Shown: positions 46,338-58,883 of the stretch, piece after piece
Layout: each line of letters begins with the position of its first letter
How positions within the stretch are numbered: position 1 is the stretch's first letter
NCBI RefSeq assembly: GCF_030272615.1
Contig: NC_081415.1
Coordinates: 191,980,270-192,044,269, forward strand
From: Cryptomeria japonica
Taxonomy: Eukaryota > Streptophyta > Pinopsida > Cupressales > Cupressaceae
Direction of reading: 5' to 3'
Length of the DNA stretch: 64,000 nt
Translations under genes and position numbers: made by a program
The notes under the pieces: model-generated
What the model saw: the letters and a program-made list of their open reading frames with translations, nothing else
Databases searched by the model: none
What the model was told of the DNA's origin: nothing

Positions 46338-47838
46338 CGTCTTTCAACTGTTTTTACCATTATATCATAATAAAATAAATAATGCAAATAAAATAAAAAA
46401 TCTTATTAAATAATGATGAAGTATTTGAGACTAGTCTATTATATAATATACATCACTAATACTCTTGAAAGTCTAAAAGCTTATCTTTCTTCAATAAAAT
46501 AAAAAATTCTATTATTTGATGAATTTTTTATTATTAATAAAATATTTTAATGTATTCCATATCAAAAAACTAAATAATGGATTTAGTTTAATTAGCATAT
46601 CGATCTTAAGAAAAAAATTATGTAAAGGATGTTAGATATCATTTTCAAGGTGTCTATTTTTTATTGGATTTGTGATTTAAGTGGAATAGATGTTTGAGAA
46701 TGATATCGATTGGCATGTTATACATTGATTTTTCTAAATATAAATATGGTAGTATGTTATTTCACTAAGCCATTCTTTCAAAATGAGAACAAAGCTAAAT
46801 GAGAAGTCACACAAGTATGCAAATCTCATCATGTATTGTGTAATGAGCTATAAATTCTTTAGGTATAGTAATTGTTATAATACTTTGGACAAGTGAACAT
46901 GTTATATTTTAGCTAGAAATATATATTTTTAATATAAGATAAACATGTAAAAATTAGGTAACAAGTGAAATGTAAGTTTTTATTTTATTTTATAATTTGC
47001 TTACAAACAAAATAGTCTAACATGTAATAACATAAATTTAAAAAAAATTGTTAATAAATAATTTATAATTAAATTCTTATTTTTTAATTAATAGACTTAA
47101 TTTAATTAGCATACCTATCTTAAGATAAATTTATATTAAAGATGTTAGATATAATTTTCAAGATGTCTATTTTTTATTAGATTTGTGATTTAAGTGGAAT
47201 AGATGTTTGAGAATGATACGTCTAGGCATCTTCTATGTAGATTTTTCTAACGATAAATATGCTACTATGCTATTACATTAAGCCATTCTCCCAAAATGAA
47301 AATAAAACTAAATTGAAAGTGAGAGTATGCAAATCTCACCATGCATTATGTAATGAGCTATAAATTCTTTAGATGTCTCTATACTAGATATAATGCATAG
47401 TAGATCTATAATAATACTTTGGAAAAGTGAACATGTTATATTTTAACTAAAAAATATATTTTTAATATAAGATAAAGAAAGAAAAATGAAATAACAAGTG
47501 AAATGTAATGTTTTTTCTTCTTAGCCTAACCTTTATTCACATAATTAAAAGAATGGTTAATAAATAATTTAGAAAAAAACTTTAGATTTTTAAAAACTAA
47601 AATCACATTGTGTGAAATAATATAATAACTTATAATATACTATTTAAAAAATTAAATAATAAAATATGACTTAAAATTAAAATAAGTTATAGATTATAAA
47701 AGTAGACTTTAACAAAATATTTTTATTCTTGTGATGCTTTTATTTTTAAGTAACATTTGTTTATTTAATAATTTGATTAATTATTTAAAATAATTTTATA
47801 AAAAATATATTTTAATATTATAAATGTATATTATTTGT
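46338..47838. repeat. 1.5 kb direct repeat, left copy
   Basis: It aligns with 54842-56363. It is internally a tandem dimer of about 520 bp: AGCATATCGATCTTAAG...GTAAAGGATGTTAGATATC near 46595 and AGCATACCTATCTTAAG...AAGATGTTAGATATAAT near 47110. Very AT-rich with no coding signal. If read on the minus strand, ends of the form TG...CA are possible. Confidence 0.75.
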
Positions 47839-48384
47839 AGTCCACTATTTAGTGCTTCCCATTTGTCTAAGTTGGATGAGAATTCTATTAGGAAAAAAAT
47901 GTTTGATAGTGACCTAACTTGAAGTTGGTCTCCTCATTCTTTGCAACACCAATTTTTGAACTCCTTAATTTCTAACCATCCCCCCACTTCATAAAAATCC
48001 CTATTTCCTTTTTCTTTTTTGAAATAAAAAGAGTAAAAATTTATTCAAGGAAAATCATGAATACAAAGCAAAGGACCAAAAGCCCACAAATGGGACCAGA
48101 CAACAACAAATAAAAGGTCCCAAAGAAACTTCCCAAAATAAAACCTACAACATATGGTCATCCTTTATTAACCTGTTCAGAACATCCAAATGCTCTAGAG
48201 GAAGGATCCCCTAATCCTTAATATTCCACCCTCTTGGGTTCTCAGTGGCCCATTTGGCCAAGCAATCTGCAACCCTATTCCATTCACGAGGGATATGCTT
48301 AAAAGAGATAAAATCCAAATAAGAACACACATTCAAGATCTATCTAACCACCGTAGCAACCTACCAATTAACCTCCTCTAGACG

Positions 48385-48627
48385 CTAAGTGTTCAACATA
48401 TCAATCACTATCTGTGAATCAGATTCACAAGCAATCCTTCTCCACCCAAGAGCATAACCTCTCTCAATCACATGGAGAATAGCCAAGGATTCCATAAGGT
48501 TATTTGAGTGAAGCCCTTCAAATATAAAAAAGAAAAACACAACCCTACCACCATTGTTTTTGCCAACACCTCCAGTACCTGCCAGACCTGGGTTCCCCCT
48601 TGAAGAACCATCGGTATTAATTTCCAA
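48385..48627 (-). pseudogene. LINE ORF2: RNase H domain
   Basis: Shows INTDGSSRGNPGLAGTG with the first catalytic Asp and ACESDSQIVIDML with a later one. The N-terminal half is open; the end is broken by stops. Confidence 0.85.
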
Positions 48628-48980
48628 AACTCCCTTCAGGGGAGGCTACCATCTCCCCTCTTTATGAACTTTTTGCTTGGCCCTCCTCAACTTCTTGCCA
48701 ATAAGAGAATTCTCGCCATAGTCAACCAGATTCAACCTCCTAACTACATCCAAATCCTCAGGAGGAATAGTAATCGAGATATCACACTTAGCCACAATAG
48801 TTTCTCTAAGCTTATAAAAAATCCTCTAACACAAGAAATTTCTATCTAAAGCAACCTCCTGAAAAATTCTTCGATTCCTCTCAAGCCAAAGATTCTAAAT
48901 AATAAAGGAGGGACCAATTGTCCATGCAATTTGGAGAAAACGATTTTGGGTAGGAGGCCTACCCAAGCTTTCCCAAAATT

Positions 48981-49567
48981 CTACCAGAGAGGTGGCATGA
49001 ACATAAGAATGACTCCAAAACTCCCACTAGAGATGCCAAATCCCCTTGAGTAGGGACATTGAAAGAACATATTAGAAGAATTCTCTTCATTATTTTTGCA
49101 CAAGACACAAATTGATGAACCCTGAAATCTACATTTACTCAAATTATCCCAAGTCAAACATTTATTTTGAGCTACCAACTAGAGAAAAAAAACACACTTA
49201 GGCCATGAAAATTTGTTTCAAACTTGCTTCCACCAAACCACACCCTCTCTACCATACAATTGTCTGTCCAACTCAAGGTACCTCGAGGCAGCAAAGAACC
49301 TACCTTTTGGGTCCATACCCCAGGCCAAAACATCATTCCCCGTAAGGGATTTGCAAATTCTCTCGGCAAGGATCCCTACAAGCTCTTGTTGATCATCCTT
49401 AAAGCCTCCCACAAGCCAATCTTGGGGCTCTTTCCAACAAAAAACCTCCACTTGACCCTGTAAACTAATTTTCTTACAATCCTGCACTTTGCACCAACCA
49501 GCCTCAGTAAAGATATTACACAAAGGATAAAGATGTGAAAACTAAGAAATGATCGGGGGATGACCAT
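48981..49567 (-). pseudogene. LINE ORF2: zf-RVT region
   Basis: Frame pieces show WDNLSKCRFQGSSICVLC followed by the CPYSRGFG block, the usual zinc-binding reverse transcriptase tail. At least two frame changes are present. Confidence 0.75.
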
Positions 49568-49956
49568 CCCAAGGATCTAGTCAAATTACAACATCAACAC
49601 CCCTGTTGCATATCCAAAAAAGGCCATCCTTGATGAGCTTATCTCCTCTCTTTAAAGTGTTCCAAATCATGGACCCCTTCCCCACCAAATGGTATCTAGG
49701 GATTTCACTTCCGCATGCACCCCATAAGTACTTGTAGGACAGAATATTAGCCCATCTCTGGTTTTGATAGGTGTACCATCGCTAATAAAGCTTAGCAGCT
49801 AAAACCGTATTATTCGCTACAACAGTGCAAAGCCTTAACCCCCCTTCCTGCTTCGGTCTACAAACTGAGCCCCACTTCAACAAACTCCATTTATCTGAGA
49901 GAAGATTCCCAGACCAAAGAAACTATCGCGACAAAGCATCAAATTCCTTCACAAAA

Positions 49957-51404
49957 CTAGAATGGGCAACTTGTACAAAAAATATGTAAAGAGGTGAAGC
50001 CTGCACCACCGCCTTCAAAAGAATCGCCCTGCCAGTAGAAGAGGACCATCAGAAGGTCCAATGGCCAACCATCTTTTAGAATTTCCCCAAGATATTCTGC
50101 CAAAGATCCTTGCGCTGAGATCCCAAACTCGAAGGAATCCCAAGACACACCATAGGAAGAGTACCAATTTGAAATCTAAGAATACGAGCAATCCTGCTTT
50201 GAATAAGCCGAGGGGTAATAAAAAAAAAATGGAAGATTTATCTTCATTAATCCTTTGCCCCAAAGTAGCCAAATAAATATCCAGAGATTTCTTGAAATTA
50301 ACCGCTTAATTAATTCTAGCCATACCCATCAGAGCAATATCATCAACAAATTGGAGATGCGAGGAAGGAGGCATCCCATTACCCCATCTCCAGCCTTGAA
50401 TCAATCCATATTGTACTTGAGACTTAACGAACCTTCCCAACCCATAAGCAAGAATGATAAACATATATAGAGACAGAGGGTCTTCCTGTCGGAGGCCCCT
50501 AGAAGCCATAAATAATTCAAAAGTTTCTCCATTGATAAGAATAGAAAAGGAAGTAGAGGTGATGTAGCTCATGACCCAATTAACCCAATCACTAGAAAAA
50601 ACCAAAAGCTAACAACACCTTCTGCAAGAAGGACCATTTCACCCTGTCATATGCTTTTGCCATATCAAGCTTAATAAACATAGCTTTCTCCCTAGATGAA
50701 GCCTTAGAATGGATAACCTCCACTGCTATCACGACCCCATCCATAATTTATCTTCTAGCAACAAATCCCCCCTATTATTCAGAGATCAGATCCTTGAGAC
50801 ATCCCTTAAGGCATTCAACAATAAGTTTGGCAATGATCTTATAAACAAAATTGCATAGGGTAATGGGCCTAAATTGATCCAGTCTATTAGCCCCATCTTT
50901 TTGGGGAATAAGGGCCAAGAAAGTAGCATTCATAGCCTTCAATATCTTCTTGCTACTATAAGATTCCTGAACCACCTCAAGAAGATCAAGACTGATTATC
51001 TCCTAGAATTCCTAAAAGAACTTAACAAGAAAACCATCTGGGCCCAAAGCTTTACCTTTCTTCATGCTAAATACTACTTTCTCTAGTTCTTGAATATCAA
51101 TAGGATGGGTGAGGTAATCATTCATTCTCTGAGAAACAACCGAAGGAACGTAATCCAAAATAGCAGTTTCCTCCTCCTCAACTAGGGGAGAGTCCTTTGT
51201 AAATAGGGTAGAAAAGTACCTCAAGACATCTTGAGAAATGACAACTTTCAAAGAAAGGTTAGAACCATCTAGAGACAATGGAGATGAAATACGATTATTA
51301 TTCTTGTGGGCTCTCACACAATTATGAAAGAAATCTATATTCCTATCTCCTTCTTGCAGCCAGTCATTACGAGACTTCTGTTTCCATCCTCCCGAAGTTC
51401 TCAT
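49957..51404 (-). pseudogene. LINE reverse transcriptase
   Basis: In order: KGKALGPDGF near 51030, ATFLALIPQKDGANRLDQFR and PITLCNFVYKIIAKL near 50880, SRGLRQEDPLSLYMFIILA near 50500 (Gly normally precedes DPLSP), and the catalytic FVDD in SHLQFVDDIALMG near 50345. The order and spacing match plant L1 RT. The open frame changes at least three times. Confidence 0.9.
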
Positions 51405-52492
51405 TCCTCAAGATCCTTGAGAGCTGAGGACTCCTCCCTGCTCAGATCCAAGGTAAGACCTTGGTCCTGAATTAAACAAGCGACATTGTTCAGCTGCGCT
51501 TGAGCAACAATTCTGTTATAATGGAGGTTCCCAGATCCTTGCCCATTCCATCTCTTTATCTTGTATTTCACAAATTGCAACCTTTTGACAAAGGAGTGCA
51601 TGGCTCTACCATGAGCCAGTTTACCTTGGTGCCACCAAGTAGAAATTAAATCTTGAAGAGAGGGATCTCTAAGCCACATTAACTAAAATTTAAAAGAAGG
51701 ATTCCTAAGCGGACAAAGGGAGGTCATAGAGAGTTTGATCGGCCAATGGCCTGAACCTCTCCAATCCAAGATCTCTAAATAAGTAACCGATCTATCACTA
51801 ATCTAGAAAGCAAAAAGTAGAAACCTATCCATCCTCTCTGAGATAGCCTCCTCATCACATCTTCTATTATTCCATGTGAAAGTTCCATTATTTGGTTTCA
51901 CACCAATAACATTTAAAAATTCAATATTCCTGTTAAGAAGATAAGAAGAGGGTTCTAGTCTTACAACACCCCCTCTTTTCTCTTCCAAGATAAGAAGAGG
52001 GTTCTAGTCTTACAACACCCCCTCTTTTCTCTTCCAAACTAACAATTGCATTAGAGTCTCTGCCATAATCCAGGGAAAATAAGGCACAAGAGATCATACA
52101 AAATTAATGTGCTCCCAGAGAAGAAACTTACCTAGGAGATTCATAGGAGCATAAACATTGGAAAATAGGTAGACCTCCCCTGAATCCAAACATGATGCCA
52201 CCATAGATAGAGACGACTGACATGAAATCCACCAGAGAGGGGAAATATTAAAGCAATCCAATCCACCCGAGTTCCCAGAAGCACCAACACATTGCCAAAG
52301 TCCACGAGGCCAAATACTAGGAGCCTTATCCAACAAACCATCTAAAGTCAACTTTGATTCCTGAATGAAGACCAAATCTGGACACTGAGATCTAATCAAA
52401 TCACGAACAACCTTTTTTCCAGGGATGTTGTTCATACCCCTCACATTCCAAGATAAAATAATCATTTCGGGGTTGAGAGAAATGCGAGTCAA
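51401..52492 (-). pseudogene. LINE apurinic-like endonuclease and linker
   Basis: 52492 to 52094 begins near MIILSWNVRGMNN and has the catalytic Glu in LVFIQESKL and GLWQCVGASGNSGG. 51988 to 51803 holds NNGTFTWNNRR and ERMDRFL, the end of the endonuclease. A perfect 49-bp tandem duplication at 51940-52037 shifts the frame between them. 51679 to 51401 is the linker to RT. Confidence 0.87.
51940..52037. repeat. perfect 49-bp tandem duplication in the LINE
   Basis: Units 51940-51988 and 51989-52037 are identical (start GATAAGAAGAGGGTTCTAG, end TTTTCTCTTCCAA). The length is not a multiple of three, so it breaks the endonuclease frame. Confidence 0.95.
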
Positions 52493-52570
52493 TGGTTTTC
52501 ATCAACCCAGATTCCATCAATGTATACCCAATCAACTTTACCTTTTCCTGATCTGTCTTGCGGCCAATCC

Positions 52571-53971
52571 TCAAAGATTTCTCTGAAGGTCCCTTTTTAA
52601 GAGATTTTGATGCAAGACTAAGACATGAGAAGACTTATTGGTCCTCCCAGAGTTAACAACCCCTTTAACTAAGGCAAGATCTTGAGTCCCAATAGCAACC
52701 CCATCCTTTGACCCCAACATCACTCTCGACGCAGGGCCAACTTGGCCCTGAATGCACACATATGTGTCCATTGGCCCATCGTACTGATCCTTTGGTGGCA
52801 AATACTGATTATCATTCCCCTCATTCTCTGTAGCTACTCCCTCCACAAACCGCACCCCCAAGGAAAGCTCCATAGGAACACCTTCCTCCAGAGAGAGATG
52901 CTCTAGAATATCAAATCTATTAAAGTGCACATCATCCTATCTATCATTAAAGGTTCTTTTCTGCCCTCTTCCCTTATTCCGAGGTTTAACAGGGATAAAC
53001 CCTCCTTATCCGCATTACCATCCCGAATAGGGGTTTTCCCTTTATCCCTCTTAGGATCAAAAGTAGAGCCACATTAGAAGTATTTAGTGTCGGATTAGAT
53101 TGGGGACATTTCCTCTATAGATGACCATACTCATGACAAATGCGACATCTAAAGGGGAGAGTTTCATAATCCAGTGGTTGGATTCAAGAAGAGGATCCAA
53201 GGCATAGCTCAATTGAATCTGGCAAAGGATTGTTAAGATCAATTTCAACACAAATGCGTGCAAAGGATATTATCTTTCTATCCAGGGTATGAGAAGCCAT
53301 TCGAATTGGCTTGCCTAATAATAGTGCAATAGAGTGTAGGATATCATTCTTCCAAAATTCCAGTGGCAGTCTTGAGAGTCGGATCCAGATGGGGACCCTT
53401 GACGAGAGTTCTTTTGCCGAGTTGAAACCAACATGCCAGGGCTTCATAAAAGTCCCACTTGATTGAAAAAATAAGGTCCACCCTCAAAGGCCTTAATCCT
53501 ATCAACCATGTAAGAGAAAACAACCACAAAATAATTATTGGCCGCCAATAAAATTTCCATCTCTCCTTCAGGGTTCCACATTTGGCGAGCCCAAGACTCC
53601 AAAACCGATAGAGAAAGTCGTAAACCCATGAATTAGCAGATAAGAGCATGATTTCTCCAATAAGATACATCTTCTGAGATTGTGTCCAGTTGAATAACTA
53701 GAACATGCCGATCCTGACTTCTTTCCAAGAACCCATTAATTTTTTTTATACCAGGAAAACCCTTCGAGGACATAGATCCCTCCCCTGAAAAATAATTTCT
53801 ATTATGCTCCTTATGTTTCACATGTAGAAAAGATGTTGGATCAGAAGACTCCATAGCTCTAGTCGTACTCAAAATCAGATCAAAAGACTCCATAGCTCCA
53901 ATCGTATTCAAAATTGGATCAGAAGACCCCATAGCTCCAGCTGTATTCAAGATCGGAAGACCAACTTGCAT
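52571..53971 (-). pseudogene. LINE ORF1 (DUF4283 and CCHC zinc knuckle)
   Basis: From 53971 a repeated GAM(G/E)S(S/F)D motif is followed by pieces with VLESWARQMW, AANNYFVVVFSY and KPWHVGFN. Then comes VPIWIRLSRLPLEFW with LLGKPIRMASHT, the DUF4283-linked region of plant LINE ORF1. Near 53140 the frame reads CRICHEYGHL, a CCHC knuckle. 52930 to 52571 is the acidic C-terminal part. Several frameshifts. Confidence 0.75.
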
Positions 53972-54196
53972 CGTGCAACCAAAAAACCCCTAGTGAGAAT
54001 CGCCTAATTCACTATCACCCACCCTCCAACCAGAATCGCCACCGCTACAACAAGCAACCAGCTGGAAGAAAACATCCATAGAAAAAAGAAAAGAGAAAAA
54101 GAGGGGCGAGGGCAACCCACACTACCCCCACACCACCTCACCCACACCCATGGACAGATGCCCCACACTCCACCCAACCAAAATCCATATTTCCTT

Positions 54197-54841
54197 TAAT
54201 CTTGCTATTGACTTTCCCATTTTTTTCATATCCACAGTAATTGAATGTTTAATTAGATTAGGATTTAGTTGCTTACCATTTAAGTCCACATATTGGTTCG
54301 ACAACCCTTCCTCATTCACAACTTTCTCTTTCCCTCCCATGGCCTGCTCGTGTGCTCCCATCTCCTTGATTCCATGTTCAGATGATTCTTGCCCCACCAA
54401 ATGGCCGATGTGTCCATCCTTAGAAATGTTTTTTTACCAATGCTCCCATTCCTCCTTTGTTTGTATCCATTTCTATTTAAAAGATCCGCGACCTAATTTC
54501 CATTGTTTTGGTTTCGTTGCTCCCAATTTGGTTTTGCCATTTGTTTGGCCACAACCAAGGTAAGTTCCTCTGATTGTTTCTTTGTATCCTCTCGTTATGG
54601 TTTTCTAGTCTTTGTCTCTCTAGTGCCCTAAGATTTGGGTGGCATTTATCAACCCAACACCTTTTCATAGACCCATTGTGGTGTATGCTCCTTCCTAACT
54701 CTCTCCTTCGCTACAAGCTCCTCCCTTGACCGCAACCTATCTTCTTCAGCATCTCCCTATGCCTTTCCTTCTAGATCTCCTGCTCTCCTTTTGGCTTCTT
54801 AACATACATTCACTCCACTCGCTCCTCCCACCATTTTAATT
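54197..54841 (-). other. GC-richer stretch between the 1.5 kb repeats, ORF fragments of unknown origin
   Basis: With the LINE removed, about 0.8 kb separates the two 1.5 kb repeats. The minus strand has open pieces at 54668-54477 (CWVDKCHPNLRALERQRLEN) and 54400-54122 (acidic, MGGKEKVVNEEGLSNQYVDL), in different frames. No domain recognised. It might be a small retroelement interior or a host gene fragment. Confidence 0.35.
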
Positions 54842-56363
54842 TGTCTTTCAAAATTTTTACCATTATATCATAATAAAATAAATAATTCAAATAAAATTAA
54901 AAAATCCTATTAAATAATGATGAAGTATTTGAGAGTAGTCTAGAATAAAAGTCTAAAAGCTTATCTTTCTTCAATAAAATAAAAAATCCCATTTTTTTAT
55001 GAATCTTGATTATTAATAAAATAATTTAATATATTTCATATTAAAAAACTAAATAATAGATTTAATTTATTTAGCATACCCATCTTAAAAAAAAAATTAT
55101 GTAAAGGATGTTAGATATCATTTCCAAGAAGTCTATTTTTGATTGGATTTGTGATTAATGTGGAATAGATGTTTGAGAAGGATATTGCTTGGCATCTTGT
55201 ACATAGATTTTTCTAAATATAAATATGATAGTATGTTATTACATTAAGCCATTCTCTCAAAATGAGAATAGAACTAAATGGGAAGTTACACTAATATGCA
55301 AATCTCATCATGTATTATGTAATGAGCTAAAAATTCTTTAGATATCTCTATACTAAGTATAATGTATAGTAATTATTAGACTCTATAACAATACTTTGGA
55401 AAAGTGAACACGTTATATTATAGCTAAAAGTATGTATTTTTAATATAAAATAAAGAGATAAAAATGAGATAACAAGTAAAATGATTTTTTTTTTTAATTT
55501 GCTTACAAACAAAATAGCCTAACCTTTATTAACATAATAAAAATAATTGTTAATGAATAATTTAAAATAAAATTTATATTTTTATATGAAAAAATTAACT
55601 AATAGACTTAATTTAATTAGCATATTTATCTTAAGAAAAAATTATGCAAAAGACGTTAGATATAATTTTCAAGGTGTTTATTTTTGTGATTTAAGTAGAA
55701 TAGATGTTTGAGAATGATATCTCTAGGCATCTTCTACATAGATTTTTCTAAAGATTAATATGCTAGTATGCTATTACTTTATGCCACTCTCTTAAAATGA
55801 GAACAAAACTAAATGGGAAGTCACAAAACTAAATCGGAAGTGACAAAGCATGCGAATCTCACCATATATTATATAACGAGCTATACATTCTTTAAATATC
55901 TCCATACTAGGTATAATGTATAGTAATTACTAGGCTCTATAATAATACTTTAGAAACATGAACACATTATATTTTAAGTAAAAAATATATTTTTAATATA
56001 AGATAAAGAAAGAAAAATGAAATAACAAGTAAAATGTAATTTTTTTTTCTTACAAATAAAATAGCATAACTTTTATTAACATAATTAAAATAATTATGAA
56101 TAAATAATTTAGAAAAAAGCTTATATTTTTAAAAAGAAACAACATTATGTGAAATAATATAATAACTTATATTATACTATTTAAAAAATTAAATAATAAC
56201 ATATGAATTAAAATTAAAATAAGCTATGGATTAACAAATTAACCTTTAACAAAATATTGTTGATAATTTTTTTAGTAAAATTTGTTTATTATTATGATTT
56301 TATTAATTACTTAAAATAATTTTATAAAAAATATATTTAATATTATAAATATGTATTATTTGT
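54842..56363. repeat. 1.5 kb direct repeat, right copy
   Basis: Partner of 46338-47838, with the same internal dimer (about 550 bp period: GTAAAGGATGTTAGATATC near 55100, AAAAGACGTTAGATATAAT near 55650). AT-rich, non-coding. Confidence 0.75.
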
Positions 56364-57239
56364 TATTCAAAATGACTTTGGCGAGATTCTAATGTCTTGT
56401 TGAAGATACTCAAAAGTGTCTTGATATGAGTTCTACTCATGACAAGAAAAACTACCATAACTCCTACCAATAATAATGCTCTCATCTACACTTAAAATAA
56501 ATTAAATTTCAAATCTATAACTATCATCTATATTATATTTTTTGTATGATAAAAGATTTACAACATAGATTTTATCATTTAACCAAATTATTGCCCAATT
56601 ATTTTTTAGTTGCTGAAAAAAAAATAAATTTCAATCCTATGATTATTATCCAGATATTTTAATTGCTCAAATATTTGATCTAATATTTTTACGAACTCGA
56701 CCGTCGAGTCTACATCTCGTAACTTTTGAAACCGAATATTACATCATATAATGTTCCCGAAAATCAATGCAGACCCGTACCCCGGAAGAAAAATTAAAAC
56801 GAATAGGTGCCCATTCGAGAATTGAATAATGTACCTAATAGAATAAGACTGAGGCATTTAAACTAATATTTACCAAAAAAATAATAATAAGAACAAAAAC
56901 AACGACAAATTTGTTTAGATCTTGCTTTAGGTGGTGCGTTAAACAAAAGCTGGTGGAGGATACATTTTACGCATGTTTGGTGGAAAAGGGGAAAAGACCT
57001 CCGCCCACCGCCTTACTTTGACCCCACCGTTCTAGAAGAAAAGAAAAGAAAACTACACCTTTAACCAGACTTCCACTAACTTCGCCTAAATGAAAGCCTA
57101 ATCAGAATATTCTCACTTCCAATTCAAACCTACCTGGCAGTTTGCCACACCCCTGTGCATATCTTTACCCTCTAAACTTAGCTGAATATAACTAAATTTC
57201 TCGAAATCCAGAGCTTAATAAGCTATCTAAAATCTAGAG
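56364..57239. other. intergenic, AT-rich grading into GC-richer sequence
   Basis: No gene. From about 56900 the composition changes to mixed sequence with C-rich and CTT-rich words (CCGCCCACCGCC near 57001), consistent with the upstream region of the putative gene at 57.4 kb. Confidence 0.45.
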
Positions 57240-57281
57240 GACGGCAAAGAGGAAAAATTCCTGACTGGAATTTTTGCCGTC
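57240..57281 (+). promoter_or_regulatory. inverted repeat in putative promoter
   Basis: GACGGC...AAAAATTCC and GGAATTTTTGCCGTC can pair over 15 bases around TGACT, with a 7-base bulge (AAAGAGG) in the left arm. It sits in the non-repetitive region ahead of the putative first exon. It could be a regulatory dyad or chance. Confidence 0.45.
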
Positions 57282-57399
57282 GCTCTTGGCCGTTTCCCGG
57301 CAACCGACAGTGTTTTGACCTGACATTGAGAGAATCAGGACAGATAAAAAATATGTTTAAATTCTCGAATTATTAATGTTTTTCTGTCACTTGCCAGCT

Positions 57400-57684
57400 G
57401 CATAGTTTTTGTGCCAGGGGCATTTTCTCTGACCTCTTCTTAAAGAAAACCCTTAACATTTGATGCCAGATCTATACAAAATCTGTCATAAGACAGCGTG
57501 GAATTGATCGGGAGGGGCTTTGACAGGCACATCTCAGTGATAACAGAGAAGTTTCGTCGGATCGAGTTAGATGGTACGTTTTTTGGAGATTTTGTTGCCG
57601 AATTCAATTCCTTGCAGTTTTATAGGTTTCTGAGACGGATTTGTGGCGGATCGGGTGAAGTAAGGGCATCGTGATAGCGCAGAG
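57400..57684 (+). other. putative 5'UTR exon of a host gene
   Basis: A GC-richer, low-repeat stretch ending in AGAG|GTGAGC, a strong plant splice donor (intron from 57685). No long open frame, so it would be untranslated. The start is not defined: no convincing TATA box was found. Placement as an exon is inference from composition and the donor site. Confidence 0.4.
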
Positions 57685-57794
57685 GTGAGCTCCTAATTTT
57701 TATTAATCATCCAATCGCTCCAATGCATTATCGTACGCGTTTTACCGCGTTTTCAATTTTATGAATAGTTATGAGCATTCCTTCGGTTCGGATT

Positions 57795-58140
57795 TGTTTG
57801 ACGGAGTTTTTGGATACGAATTTAAGTCGTCTGTCGATTTGAGTTGTTTGATAAGGTTTTTGGACATGGATTTGAATATTTTGAGTCACTCTACGTATTG
57901 TTTGGACATGAATTTGAAGATTCGATTGATCTGACAGAGTTGAGGACACACAATTGATTTTTCTTTCGATTTTGAGGCATTTGACGGTGTTTTGCGACAA
58001 AAATTTGAGACTTGGATTGCTTTTGAGGTATATGACGGAGTTTTAGGTAATGAAATCGAAGCTTCTGTCGATTTCAATCATCGGACTGAATTTTCGGATA
58101 CAAATGTGCTGGTTCTGCCGTTTTTAATGTTATCTGATGG
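57795..58140 (+). repeat. degenerate tandem repeat in putative first intron
   Basis: Four to five imperfect units of about 45-85 bases with the core TTTGACGGAGTTTTTGGATA, then GAATTTGA and CTGTCGATTT. Cores lie near 57806, 57848, 57969 and 58032, with a weaker one near 58085. Confidence 0.6.
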
Positions 58141-58883
58141 AGTATTGAGAATTAAACTTTGAGAATTTTGTAAGTTCAGATCTGGTGGACGTGATTTGCT
58201 TTCAACAGATAAGTCCCATATTGTGTGACCGTGTTATCATTGTATTTGATTTGGAAAGTTTCGTTTTCTTTGAAATTTGCATTTGGTCCTTTGAATTTCG
58301 GGCCGTGGAACACGTTGGTACGTTATTGACCGATTTTCTTGGTATGCATTTTTCATTAAAAGTTAGGTCTTCCATTTTAATTTCCAAGTTCCTGAATGGA
58401 CGAAGCTTCTATTCTGTGTTTTCTTGACTCGATTTTTGGTCAGAACAATTTTTTCTTTGAAATTTTCGGATAAATTCACGTTACTGCTTTAAACATTTGC
58501 ATTCTGAACTAGTATGTGGGGCTTTGGGGCTTATGAGGTTTCCTTTTGGTGGACCGTGATACTTCAAAATTGAAGCTTGCCTACGAATTCAAGTTTTCCT
58601 TAAAATGAGTTTTGGAACTCATATTTGGGTTATTGGAGCTTTCGTGGTTGAGTTTATCTTTTGTTTTTCCGTTGATTCTTGAGCTTGTCGGTGCCTTTCT
58701 CTGAGTTCTTCGCACTCTTCTGTAGGCCATTAGAGTTCTTTCATCTTGTTATCTCTTATTGGTGGTCTGATAAAGGATTCTTCTAGCTGTAGATTGAAAT
58801 TTTGTATTATTACTAGAAGCAGTCTCTTGACTAAAGCAAAATTACTAGCAATTGTTCATTGTAATCCTAAATCTTATCTACAG

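Larger units (their letters stand above)
48011..54179 (-). mobile_element. near full-length LINE (L1-type), decayed
   Basis: It is flanked by AAAATCCCTATTTCCTT (47994-48010) and AAAATCCATATTTCCTT (54180-54196), a 17-bp target duplication with one mismatch. On the minus strand the order is 5'UTR, ORF1 with DUF4283-type and CCHC parts, endonuclease, reverse transcriptase, zf-RVT, RNase H, and a 3' end with an A-rich tail (T-run at 48011-48020 on the plus strand). At about 6.2 kb it is close to full length for plant L1. It has many stops and at least six frame changes. Confidence 0.9.

Noticed and set aside
54122-54400. Acidic minus-strand ORF as part of LINE ORF1
   Set aside because: It crosses the 17-bp target duplication at 54180-54196, so most of it lies outside the LINE; kept only as an unknown fragment.
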